Assembly (NCBI GenBank): GCA_910586125.1
Contig: CAJUHP010000002.1
Span: forward strand, 174,187 to 238,186
From: an uncultured Lachnospiraceae bacterium
Lineage (GTDB): Bacteria > Bacillota > Clostridia > Lachnospirales > Lachnospiraceae
Direction of reading: 5' to 3'
DNA length: 64,000 bases
The notes under the pieces are model-generated. The model saw only the letters and a program-made list of their open reading frames with translations, ran no database searches and was not told the origin of the DNA. The translations under genes were made by a program, and so were the position numbers. Positions 32,393 through 40,110 of the stretch are shown here, piece by piece; positions within the stretch are counted from its first letter, which is position 1, and every line of letters starts with the position of its first letter.

Positions 32393-34477
32393 TTATGCCT
32401 GCGCCAGTTGTTTCCCAACCAGCCGGCCAAACGTAACTGTCCGGCCGCACGCCATACCGGTGGACAGATTCGGATAGGTATTGGCAAAATAAGAACCGCT
32501 GTCATTTCCTACCACATACAGTCCGGGAATGGGATTCCCCTCGGTATCTATGGCGTTCATGGTCGTATCGATCTGAATGCCGTCCATGGTACACAGGACA
32601 TACCCGGTATTCTTAGCGCCGTAGAAAGGCGCGGTATCCACCGGCGTCAGACGGTGAGCTTCCTTGCCGTAGTCGGTATCCTCCCCCGCGTGAGCCAGCT
32701 CGTTGTAATGATCTACGGTAGCCTTTAACTCGGCCGCCGGCAGTCCCAGCTTTTCAGCCAGCTCCTCGATGGTATCCGCCTGGAATACAAATCCGCTCTC
32801 GATCAGGCCCGGCAGCATTCCGCCTTCAATCGCCTGGTACGGGATATTCGGGTCCGCTCCGTTTTCAAACGGATACAGGCGGGAACAGCCGTGCATTTTG
32901 AACTGCTGCGCATAGGTCGTCCAGTTGCTGTCAAACAGAGTGTAATGGCAGTGCCCCTTCTGATACTCATCGGCGTGAAGAATGCCCTCGTATGTACCGG
33001 ACTCGTTGAAAAAACGCTTGCCGTCGGCATTCACCTTCAGCCAGGGCTGAGATCCCATCCAGAAAAAGCCATTGTCGCCGGACTTGGCCGTCTCTGCCCC
33101 CGTCTCCTGATCCGGACGCAGCGCGCAGCGGTCAAACATCATCATGGAATGCGTCTCGTCCATCTTGGCTCCCGCCCACAGACAAGCCTTGATTCCGTCG
33201 CCAAACGCGCCGGGCTCGGAACCGTTGCGGCCGATAATCCGCAGGTTCCAGGGCTGCAGCGCCTCCATCATCTCATAGTTCAGAGAATAGCCGCCGGTGC
33301 AGACTACCACGCCTTTACTGGCCGTATATTTGACGTATTTGCCTTCCGGGTTCTCCGCGATGCAGCCGGTCACACGGCCGTTTTCTTTTGTCAGTTTAAT
33401 CATCTTGGTGTTGTAGTCAAACTGTGCGCCCAGGCCCACGGCGTAGTCATAAAGAACCTTGTTGCCGTCCAGGGTATTGCCGCTGCCGTCGTCGCTGCCG
33501 CTCCATCTCGGAGAATGGCCCGTGGCAAAATGCTCATAGCGCGCCTCGTCCTCCTTGTCTCCGGACTCATGCCACAGTTCCACGCCCCGCTCAGCCAGCC
33601 GGTCGCCGTACCAGTCGATCGCGGCGCCGGACTCCTCGCAGAACAGGCGGACCAGATCCTGATTGATATGCCCGGCGGCATATTGTGTCGCCATGGTAAT
33701 ATAGTCGAATTTATTGATTTTGGTTCCCCACTCCTTCTGATACCGGGAATCAACGGCCCCAAGATCGTCCCGAATTCCCACACCAGTGGGGAATCGGTCA
33801 ATACCGATAACCTTGGCACCCTCTTCCGCCGCCGCCGCGATGGTAAACATACCGCCGGTGCCGCAGCCGATCACCAGGATCTCCGTATCATAAGTCGCGG
33901 TAATCTCACTGTCAGCGATCTCCGGCTCGCTACCCAGCCAGTCGCCGTCGCCTCCCTCGTCCTCATCGGTTATAATCTCAACCGGAATTTCACCCTTGGC
34001 CTGCGCAATACAGTTGGCAACCGCTTTTGACACGGCCGTTCTCGTAATCGAAGCGCCTGACACCGCGTCGCCCAGCTCCGGACTCTGCGCTTCCAGAATG
34101 GCTTTTTTCAGTTCTTCCGCCAGATCCTCCTTGCTGTAATTCGGCGGATCTTCACGGGACACATCCAGCACAGCGTCCGTAATTTTATTTTCGTCAAAGG
34201 TCAACTGGACCACCATCGGACCGCCTTTGCCGTCAACTTTAGAACTGTAGGTTCCGGGCGTATACAGAGCGCCGGCTGCGGGCGTCTCCCCTCCGGCTGC
34301 GGACGTCGCCGCTGTCGTTTCGGCCGTTGTCGCCGCCGCCGTGCTGCCTACCGTCCCGGATACCGGCGTGGTTCCATCGGCGCCGGAGGCGCAGCCGCCC
34401 AGAATACCCGCCGCCGCCATGGAAGCCGTCCCGGCCAGCGCTCCCTTGATAAAATCTCTGCGGGAAATGTTCTTCAT
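32393..34477 (-). CDS. Tat-exported FMN/FAD reductase (urocanate/fumarate reductase-like)
   Basis: Flavoprotein of 694 aa. The twin-arginine signal SRRDFIKGALAGTAS is followed by a lipobox (ILGGCAS). An FMN-binding domain (about 70-160) holds the covalent-flavinylation motif DAVSGASITRT. The FAD domain follows with ILVIGCGTGGMF, and the C-terminus has VVGNDSGSYFANTYPNL. Such proteins reduce urocanate, fumarate, cinnamates or similar acceptors outside the cell; flavinylation requires an ApbE enzyme, not seen here. It is a paralogue of the chromosomal gene at 26998-28872 but lies inside the element. A MerR regulator is divergent, and the promoter has a 19-bp spacer. Confidence 0.92.
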   Translation of the reverse strand: MKNISRRDFIKGALAGTASMAAAGILGGCASGADGTTPVSGTVGSTAAATTAETTAATSAAGGETPAAGALYTPGTYSSKVDGKGGPMVVQLTFDENKITDAVLDVSREDPPNYSKEDLAEELKKAILEAQSPELGDAVSGASITRTAVSKAVANCIAQAKGEIPVEIITDEDEGGDGDWLGSEPEIADSEITATYDTEILVIGCGTGGMFTIAAAAEEGAKVIGIDRFPTGVGIRDDLGAVDSRYQKEWGTKINKFDYITMATQYAAGHINQDLVRLFCEESGAAIDWYGDRLAERGVELWHESGDKEDEARYEHFATGHSPRWSGSDDGSGNTLDGNKVLYDYAVGLGAQFDYNTKMIKLTKENGRVTGCIAENPEGKYVKYTASKGVVVCTGGYSLNYEMMEALQPWNLRIIGRNGSEPGAFGDGIKACLWAGAKMDETHSMMMFDRCALRPDQETGAETAKSGDNGFFWMGSQPWLKVNADGKRFFNESGTYEGILHADEYQKGHCHYTLFDSNWTTYAQQFKMHGCSRLYPFENGADPNIPYQAIEGGMLPGLIESGFVFQADTIEELAEKLGLPAAELKATVDHYNELAHAGEDTDYGKEAHRLTPVDTAPFYGAKNTGYVLCTMDGIQIDTTMNAIDTEGNPIPGLYVVGNDSGSYFANTYPNLSTGMACGRTVTFGRLVGKQLAQA

Positions 34478-34533
34478 CTTACATCCTCCTCTATTTCTTA
34501 TAATCTATTTAGGGAATTCAAACAGACAATATC

Positions 34534-34564
34534 AGTATAAAGCTGGGAGTCGGACGCAAGTCAA
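34534..34564 (-). promoter_or_regulatory. Flavoprotein promoter with 19-bp spacer (MerR-type)
   Basis: TTGACT (34564-34559) and TATACT (34539-34534) on the minus strand have a 19-bp spacer instead of 17. Over-long spacers are characteristic of promoters activated by MerR-family proteins, and a merR gene is divergently encoded 148 bp away. I could not find a convincing dyad inside the spacer. Confidence 0.55.
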
Positions 34565-34711
34565 TAGAAAAAAATATCTTTTTTGTAGAAATATTAGCAA
34601 AAATAAGGTATACTCATATCAATATCCCGCAGCAAATATGCTCTGCACAGCAAACGCAAAGTATGTAAAACCATACAAACATGCGAAAAAAACTCCACAC
34701 AGGGGGGAAGA

Positions 34712-35533
34712 ATGAAGAAAAAAGCAGAGATTCCTCGATACCGAATCGGAGAATACGCCCGCTACATGGGGGTAACACCCGACTTTTTAAAGCACTATGA
34801 GCAGTTTCATCTGATCTCCTCGGAAACAATGGAAAACGGCTACCGTTACTATCCGTTTTACCAGTCCAGCAAACTGTTAGAATGTATGAAACTGCGCAAC
34901 TACGGCGTTCCCATCCGCGATATGGGAGCTCTGCTGAACGATGACGATGCCGAAACAGCGCATGCCAAGCTGAGCCAGAGGATCAGCGAGATCGAGAAGC
35001 AGATTGCATTTCATCAGGCCATTCTGGAAGAATACCGGCAATTTTCCGAGTGGATGGAACGAATGCACGGCAAAACCGAGGACTGGTATGTGACAGAATG
35101 CGAGGAGATGTATTTTCTGCCCCATTCCAATCAATATGATTTTCTGGAAGATGACCGGATCTACTCCATCCTAAAAAACTGGGTTTCTTTTATGCCCATG
35201 GTAAAATCGTGTATGGAAATCCGCCAGCCCGGCGGCAGGGATTACTCATGGGGCCTGATTGTTCCGGCATCCTTTGCCCAAAAACACAAAATCCCCATTA
35301 ACGGCGCTGTCAAACAGCTTCCCGCCAAAAAGACGCTTTTCTGCGATTTCCGTACAGAACTCTACCGTTCAGCCGACAGCAAAACGCTTCCGCGTGACTT
35401 TCTGGCACAGAAACACCTGAAACAACTGGGACTTAAGACAACCGGAAGCCTCTATAAAATTTTACTGATGTACAACCACATCCACAACGATACCATGCAG
35501 GAAAACGGCTATTTTATGGTTCCGCTGGAATAA
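34712..35533 (+). CDS. MerR-family regulator with C-terminal sensor domain
   Basis: Regulator of 273 aa. The winged helix is RIGEYARYMGVTPDFLKHYE, then MENGYRYYPFYQSSKLLECM. A dimerisation helix (KLSQRISEIEKQIAFHQAIL) follows, then a C-terminal domain of about 150 residues similar in layout to GyrI/BmrR effector domains (YFLPHSNQYDF, WGLIVPASFA). The ATG follows a GGGGGGAAGA run. Divergent placement from the flavoprotein gene suggests it senses the substrate and activates that gene. Ligand unknown. No Cys pattern for metal or redox sensing is evident. Confidence 0.85.
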   Translation: MKKKAEIPRYRIGEYARYMGVTPDFLKHYEQFHLISSETMENGYRYYPFYQSSKLLECMKLRNYGVPIRDMGALLNDDDAETAHAKLSQRISEIEKQIAFHQAILEEYRQFSEWMERMHGKTEDWYVTECEEMYFLPHSNQYDFLEDDRIYSILKNWVSFMPMVKSCMEIRQPGGRDYSWGLIVPASFAQKHKIPINGAVKQLPAKKTLFCDFRTELYRSADSKTLPRDFLAQKHLKQLGLKTTGSLYKILLMYNHIHNDTMQENGYFMVPLE

Positions 35534-35610
35534 CGATTTCAGCAAAAATCGGATCGCCGGCGGCGATTGCAATCCCCTATGCCAATGCCGGCCTTTCGAT
35601 CCAGAGAGCT

Positions 35611-36816
35611 CTACTCGCCGCCTGCTTTAAAATTATATAACGGTTTGATCACCCCTATAACAGCAGCCGTATCCTGAATGTTATTTACAATGTCCTCCCT
35701 GTCCTTGTATGCCATGGGACATTCGTCCAGCGTGTCTTTATTGACCGAGGTGGTATATATTCCCGCCATCTGCTTTTTAAACTCGGATACGGTAAAGGAT
35801 TCCTTCGCCGCGGACCGGCTCATCAGACGGCCGGCTCCGTGGGGGGCTGACTGATTCCAGTCCTCGTTCCCTTTTCCCACGCACAGCAGAGAACCGTCCC
35901 GCATATTGATCGGAATCAACAGTTTCTCATTCTTTGCGGCGGAGACTGCGCCCTTTCTCAAAATCATTTTGTCCGTGTCTATATAGTTGTGAATCGTAGT
36001 AAACTGCTCGACGACATGCAGCTTCATCCCTTTCACGATCTCGTCCATCATAGCCTGCCGGTTCAATTCGGCGTATCTCTGAACAATCTTCATATCATGC
36101 AGATAGCGGTCAAATAATTCGCCGGACACATAGGCCAGCGGTTTTGGTATGCTCGTTCTCTTTGTGTTTTTCAGCGCCGCGATCTGCTTTGAGATTTCCC
36201 GCTCCCGGCCCTGTGATTTCAGCATGGCCGTCAGCGCTTCCACATCTTTTTGCGCGGAACCGTTTAGAACGTGATAGCCTTCTGCCTGATAATAATTTGC
36301 CACTTCCAGACCCAGATGACGGCTTCCGGAATGTACAATCAGATAAACCGCTCCTTCCTCATCCCGCCCAGCCTCTATAAAATGATTGCCGCCGCCCAAG
36401 GTTCCCATGCTTTTTTCGGCTCTTCTATGGTCGATGCAGGGATAGCAGTACAAATCCTCCAGATTAATTTTGTCAAAATAGCGGTGTGTTTTTTCTCGTA
36501 TACGAAATCCGGAGGGAATCTTTTCATAAATCAGTTTATCCAGCTTCTGCGGTTCGATGTGCTTTTCTTTGATTCGGATTGTCTCCATGCCGCATCCGAT
36601 ATCCACTCCTACCAGATTTGGAACAATCTTATCCGTGATCGTCATCGTTGTCCCGACCGTACAGCCGGCGCCGGCATGGACATCCGGCATCAGCCGGATC
36701 TTACTTCCCAAAACAAATTCCTGGTTCAGCAAAAGAAGAATCTGGGAGAGCGACGCCTCGTCCACAACATCGGTAAAAATCTTTGCCTCATTGTATTTTC
36801 CTTTTAATTCGATCAT
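35611..36816 (-). CDS. rtcB: RtcB-type RNA ligase
   Basis: RtcB joins 2',3'-cyclic phosphate (or 3'-phosphate) to 5'-OH RNA ends using GTP and Mn2+, repairing cleaved tRNA or rRNA. The 401-aa protein has LMPDVHAGAGCTVGTT, the metal Cys in LVGVDIGCGME, MGTLGGGNHF, HSGSRHLG and the guanylylated His in APHGAGRLMSR. All are intact. The ATG at 36816 follows AGGAGG; the open frame to 36948 is not family sequence. It is alone in orientation with no archease gene. Its location inside an element that also carries a toxin is notable because many toxins generate RtcB substrates, but AbiEii is not known to do so. Confidence 0.93.
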   Translation of the reverse strand: MIELKGKYNEAKIFTDVVDEASLSQILLLLNQEFVLGSKIRLMPDVHAGAGCTVGTTMTITDKIVPNLVGVDIGCGMETIRIKEKHIEPQKLDKLIYEKIPSGFRIREKTHRYFDKINLEDLYCYPCIDHRRAEKSMGTLGGGNHFIEAGRDEEGAVYLIVHSGSRHLGLEVANYYQAEGYHVLNGSAQKDVEALTAMLKSQGREREISKQIAALKNTKRTSIPKPLAYVSGELFDRYLHDMKIVQRYAELNRQAMMDEIVKGMKLHVVEQFTTIHNYIDTDKMILRKGAVSAAKNEKLLIPINMRDGSLLCVGKGNEDWNQSAPHGAGRLMSRSAAKESFTVSEFKKQMAGIYTTSVNKDTLDECPMAYKDREDIVNNIQDTAAVIGVIKPLYNFKAGGE

Positions 36817-37006
36817 AAAACCTCCTGCCAAATAGCTGCTCTCTTTATACGATATTATACTTATTTTGTATTCCAAAGTCAATGTGCAGCCATTCCTCCC
36901 ACGCAAAAAGAACGGCCTCTCTGTTCTATCGTACAAACTATTATCCATATCTTATAGAAAATAAAAACCGCTTTCTATAAGCGTACGTGACAGCGAGGCG
37001 GCGTTG

Positions 37007-37210
37007 ATGAGCAAAAATCATGACTTTGTCTATACCGGAGGACCTGTTTTGCAGATTACCGAGCAGGAACACCCCGCGTTTTATCTCCTTTTTCAAAAGG
37101 CGATCCTTGCTTCGTTGGAAAAAAGGGAACTTTTGACCCATTCGCAGTACAACCGCTGCATGGAAGAAATAGAAAAACAATACCGGCAGAAAAACGGCAA
37201 AAAAACCTAA
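37007..37210 (+). CDS. Small protein upstream of the recombinase (candidate directionality factor)
   Basis: A 67-aa basic protein starting MSKNHDFVYTGGPVLQ with a helical C-terminal half (LEKRELLTHSQYNRCMEEIE) resembling a SHOCT-like hairpin. Small ORFs of this type often precede large serine recombinase genes in clostridial elements. Because serine integrases need a recombination directionality factor for excision, and such factors are often small and nearby, it is a reasonable candidate for that role. This is inference from position and size only. GAGG lies 8 nt before the ATG; the recombinase gene starts 119 nt downstream on the same strand. Confidence 0.65.
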   Translation: MSKNHDFVYTGGPVLQITEQEHPAFYLLFQKAILASLEKRELLTHSQYNRCMEEIEKQYRQKNGKKT

Positions 37211-37329
37211 CCGCACGGCTCGTTCCATAATCGGATGATAGCGTTTTTGCACGCTGCAGATTCCATATACAAGCACACATTCCCAATACCTAAAAGACGG
37301 CAAAGCACTGCCAGAAACGGAGGGGTTAA

Positions 37330-38949
37330 ATGCCCGCATTGCAATATGAGCGCTTAAACCAAGAGAGAACGGTTCCGGAAAGAAAAAAAAGAGTGGCCGC
37401 CTATTGCCGCGTTTCCACCGACAACGAAGACCAAGCCAGCTCTTTTGAAAGCCAACGCAAGTTTTTCCGCCGATATATTGAGCAAAATCCTGGCTGGCAG
37501 CTTTTTGCCATATTTGCCGATGAAGGTATCTCCGGGACGAACACAAAAAGGCGCAAAGAGTTTAACCGCATGATTGCGTGTGCAAAAAACGGTGATTTTG
37601 ATTTGATTATCACAAAAGAAATTTCCCGTTTTGCGAGAAATACCCTTGACAGCATATTCTATACCCGTGATCTGAAGAGGCACGGCGTCGGCGTTATCTT
37701 TCTAAACGACAACATTAACACGTTAGACGGCGACGCGGAGCTTCGCCTTGCCATTATGTCCTCGATTGCGCAGGAGGAAAGCCGCAAGACTTCCGAGCGC
37801 GTCAAGTGGGGACAGAAACGACAGATGGAGCAGGGCGTTGTGTTTGGACGCAGCATGCTTGGTTATGACGTGAAAGACGGCAGAATGACCATCAACGAGG
37901 AGGGGGCGAAAATTGTCCGCCTAATCTTCCACAAATTTGCGGACGAGGGCAAAGGGACTCATGTGATCGCCCGGGAGCTTAAAGAGGAGGGCATCCTGCC
38001 TATGCGCGCCAAAGAATGGCAGAACACGGTTATTCTCCGGATTCTCCGCAATGAAAAATATTGCGGCGACTTGGTGCAGAAGAAAACCTATACGCCGGAT
38101 TTTTTATCTCATGAAAAGAAAACGAACCGCGGGCAGGAGGAATTTGTCATTATCAGAAATCACCACGAGCCGATTATTTCCCGCGCGTTGTTTGAAAGGG
38201 CGAACCGTATTTTGGATACAAGATCACATTCACAGGAAGGCAGGGCAAAACACAGCAGCCGCTATCTTTTCTCCGGAAAAATCAAATGCGGCCGGTGCGG
38301 CTCAAGCTACGTTGCCAGGTATAAGACCCGCAAAGACGGAAGCCTATACCGAGCATGGCGCTGCTATGAAGCGGCAAAGCACGGCAGACAGCATACCGAT
38401 ATGGCAGGACATCCTGCGGGCTGTTGCGGTGAAAGTATCCGTAATGAAGATGCGGTTTATTTAATGTATCTTGTTTGCAGAGAGCTGAAACTCAACCGCC
38501 GGAAAGTGCTGGATCCTCTCACTATGGCCATTGATGCCGTTATGCAGGCCGATTTCACAGAAACCAATCCAAGCGTTTTGGCAGAGAAAATAGATAAAAT
38601 AGAAAGAAAACGAACCGTTCTCATCGAACTTTATACCAGCGGAGATATTGACAAAAGCGAATTTACTACTCTAAGAGCCAACTATGACGAAGAAATAGCA
38701 AAGTTAAAGACTATGGCAAAGAATCCCCATGAACAGCAGTCCATGATACAAAAACAGCAGGAATGGATGGCAGAGATCAAGAAAGTGATTCTAGAGCTGC
38801 TAAACGGCGTCCCGTACGAAGATGACTGCTACGCCCAGATACTTGACAAGATGGTAGTACATGACAAAAATCATGTTGAGGTCTATTTGAAAACGCTGCC
38901 GCATACGTGGAACTTTACGAGAACAAAAGGCGCTGCAAAGTCCTTTTAA
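37330..38949 (+). CDS. Large serine recombinase of the cotJC element
   Basis: Site-specific recombinase of 539 aa. The N-terminal resolvase domain has the nucleophile Ser in RVAAYCRVSTDNE near residue 29, plus FADEGISGTNTKRR and ITKEISRFARNTLDS. A recombinase domain follows (GRSMLGYDVKDGRM and ILRILRNEKYCGDLV), then a zinc ribbon (KCGRCGSSYVARY with later Cys in WRCYEAAKHG and GCC) and a coiled-coil segment (IDKIERKRTVLIELYTS). The catalytic residues look intact. The ATG has GGAGGGG upstream. It ends 23 bp from the right core, the usual place for an integrase, and is functionally comparable to SpoIVCA and SprA. Confidence 0.94.
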   Translation: MPALQYERLNQERTVPERKKRVAAYCRVSTDNEDQASSFESQRKFFRRYIEQNPGWQLFAIFADEGISGTNTKRRKEFNRMIACAKNGDFDLIITKEISRFARNTLDSIFYTRDLKRHGVGVIFLNDNINTLDGDAELRLAIMSSIAQEESRKTSERVKWGQKRQMEQGVVFGRSMLGYDVKDGRMTINEEGAKIVRLIFHKFADEGKGTHVIARELKEEGILPMRAKEWQNTVILRILRNEKYCGDLVQKKTYTPDFLSHEKKTNRGQEEFVIIRNHHEPIISRALFERANRILDTRSHSQEGRAKHSSRYLFSGKIKCGRCGSSYVARYKTRKDGSLYRAWRCYEAAKHGRQHTDMAGHPAGCCGESIRNEDAVYLMYLVCRELKLNRRKVLDPLTMAIDAVMQADFTETNPSVLAEKIDKIERKRTVLIELYTSGDIDKSEFTTLRANYDEEIAKLKTMAKNPHEQQSMIQKQQEWMAEIKKVILELLNGVPYEDDCYAQILDKMVVHDKNHVEVYLKTLPHTWNFTRTKGAAKSF

Positions 38950-38954
38950 AACTC

Positions 38955-38990
38955 CATTTCCGAGGCTTCTCTACCGATATCGGTCAGCAG
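38955..38990. other. attR of the cotJC intervening element
   Basis: Element arm CATTTCCGAG (38955-38964), 7 nt, then the TACC core (38972-38975), followed by cotJC sequence GATATCGGTCAGCAG. Combined with the attL arm, the reconstructed attP has perfect 10-bp inverted arms 20 bp apart, whose centre falls on the last CC of the core. Confidence 0.8.
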
Positions 38991-39158
38991 CCCCTTGCAC
39001 TCCTTGTAAGGCATGGTGTAGCGCTGTGCCAGATACCGCTGGGACGCTGCCAGCTCGCCGTCGGGACCGCCGAACTGACTGATAATCACCTGGGCCAGCT
39101 TCGGATTGGGCGCTGAAATATTTACGGGATACTGCAATCGTTTCTCATACTTCCACAT
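38972..39158 (-). pseudogene. cotJC: cotJC 5' part (split by the intervening element)
   Basis: Encodes the start of CotJC: MWKYEKRLQYPVNISAPNPK, then QFGGPDGELAASQRYLAQRY and CKGLLTDIG at the junction. Beyond the core the frame reads into the element for a few codons and stops at 38946. The ATG has AAGGAGG upstream and overlaps the cotJB stop (TGATG). The first 62 codons are normal for the family, which argues against random decay. As it stands the operon could make only a 70-residue product; after precise excision it would encode a full CotJC of about 219 aa. Confidence 0.92.
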
Positions 39159-39406
39159 CAGACGCAACCTCCTTCCCAGGGCCAGGGATCGTCCACCCAA
39201 CTGAACGTGCCGCCGCAGGGTACGAGAGGCATAAACAACGGGCCCACTTGTTCGGTGTAAGCCTTCACTGCCTGTTCATACTTCTCTTTCGCTTCCTGAT
39301 AATACTGCAGAGCCTCCGGATCACAGGGGTGCGTATCCAGATACAAAAGGATATCATCCAGCAGGAAGCCGGCCATGTCTACCTGGTGCAGATATTCTTT
39401 ATTCAT
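39158..39406 (-). CDS. cotJB: Spore coat protein CotJB
   Basis: Small inner spore-coat protein of 82 aa, made in the mother cell during sporulation in Bacillus. The family pattern is seen in YLHQVDMAGFLLDDILLYLD, THPCDPEALQYYQEAKEKYE and a C-terminal FSWVDDPWPWEGGCV. The ATG at 39406 has GGGGAGG upstream; a GTG at 39415 is less likely. Its start overlaps the cotJA stop (ATGA) and its stop overlaps the cotJC start, so the three genes are tightly coupled. Confidence 0.93.
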   Translation of the reverse strand: MNKEYLHQVDMAGFLLDDILLYLDTHPCDPEALQYYQEAKEKYEQAVKAYTEQVGPLFMPLVPCGGTFSWVDDPWPWEGGCV

Positions 39407-40044
39407 CGGCTGCACCTCCCCGCTGCACAGAACGGTTTGTCAAGTTCCGGGAAAATCGTGCCGCTCATCAAAGCGCGGTGAGGATCGTATGTCCTCTTCC
39501 ATCTCTGCCAAGGTACATATGCCATGGCAATTTCAAACGAATCCATCTCATTCATAGACGGAGGGGTGCATCCGCAGTCGGGCTTTGGCGGCTGTGACGG
39601 ACGGCCGCATCCGCAGCCCGGTCTTTGCGGCGGCTGCGGACGACCGCATCCGCAGTCCGGTTTTGGCGGCTGTGACGGACGGCCGCATCCGCAGCCCGGT
39701 CTTTGCGGCTGTGACGGACGGCCGCATCCGCAGTCCGGTTTTGGCATCGGTGACGGATGGCCGCATCCGCAGTCCGGTTTTTGCGGCTGTGACGGACGGC
39801 CGCATCCGCAGTCCGGTTTTTGAGGCTGTGACGGATGGCCGCATCCGCAATCCGGTTTTTGAGGCTGTGACGGATGACCGCATCCGCAATCCGGTTTTGG
39901 CATCGGTGACGGATGGCTGCATCCGCAGTCCGGTTTAACCGGTTCTGTCTGGCAGCCGCACCCCGGGCCCGTCATCTGGCCGCCGTTCATCGGGCGTCTA
40001 TAGCCATAGCCGCCGCGGGAACGTCGCTGTTGGTTATATTCCAA
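39403..40044 (-). CDS. cotJA: CotJA-type spore coat protein with Cys-Gly tandem repeats
   Basis: The C-terminal 60 residues are CotJA (FEIAMAYVPWQRWKRTYDPH, then GTIFPELDKPFCAAG). The protein is 213 aa, whereas CotJA is normally about 80. The extra length is an N-terminal region of about ten 13-residue repeats such as KPDCGCGHPSQPQ, with two Cys per repeat. Repeats like this could cross-link by disulfides in the coat; that is inference. The start is TTG at 40044, preceded by AGGAG at good spacing. Only 66 bp separate it from the GNAT gene, so the promoter must lie there or within that gene's 3' end. Confidence 0.88.
   Translation of the reverse strand: MEYNQQRRSRGGYGYRRPMNGGQMTGPGCGCQTEPVKPDCGCSHPSPMPKPDCGCGHPSQPQKPDCGCGHPSQPQKPDCGCGRPSQPQKPDCGCGHPSPMPKPDCGCGRPSQPQRPGCGCGRPSQPPKPDCGCGRPQPPQRPGCGCGRPSQPPKPDCGCTPPSMNEMDSFEIAMAYVPWQRWKRTYDPHRALMSGTIFPELDKPFCAAGRCSR
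39555..39930 (-). repeat. 39-bp tandem repeats in cotJA
   Basis: About ten in-frame 39-bp units encoding K/R-P-D/G-CGC-G-H/R-PSQPxx. Two sub-variants (PSQPQ and PSPMP endings) alternate, which suggests duplication of blocks larger than one unit. Expected to vary in copy number between strains. Confidence 0.9.
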
Positions 40045-40110
40045 GGTCTTTTCTCCTCTCTCATACTCTGCTTTACATTATCAGTTTATGGGAGAAGCGC
40101 AAAAAGGTGA

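Larger units (their letters stand above)
29590..38975. mobile_element. 9.38-kb intervening element inserted in cotJC
   Basis: DNA between the two halves of cotJC, bounded by a TACC direct repeat (29590-29593 and 38972-38975; period 9,382 bp). It carries abiEi-abiEii, an IS3-type remnant, nnrE, a Tat flavoprotein with divergent merR, rtcB, a 67-aa ORF and a large serine recombinase whose stop codon is 23 bp from the right core. No phage structural, replication or conjugation genes are present, so it is not a complete prophage or ICE. By analogy with sigK-skin and spsM-SPbeta it may be excised in the mother cell during sporulation. That timing is inference; the split gene, core and arms are seen directly. 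Confidence 0.88.

Noticed and set aside
36946..36954. CATATCTTA as a SigK-type -10 box before the small ORF and recombinase
   Set aside because: It matches CATA-N3-TA, but no suitable -35 AC is present 16-17 bp upstream, and such a short motif occurs by chance.
29590..38975. Inversion or ordinary duplication as the cause of the split cotJC
   Set aside because: Both halves keep the same strand and order, and the junctions share only the TACC core flanked by inverted arms. Insertion by site-specific recombination explains this; an inversion would flip one half.
39555..39930. CRISPR-like array
   Set aside because: The 39-bp units are contiguous, in frame, encode the CotJA Cys-Gly repeats and have no unique spacers.
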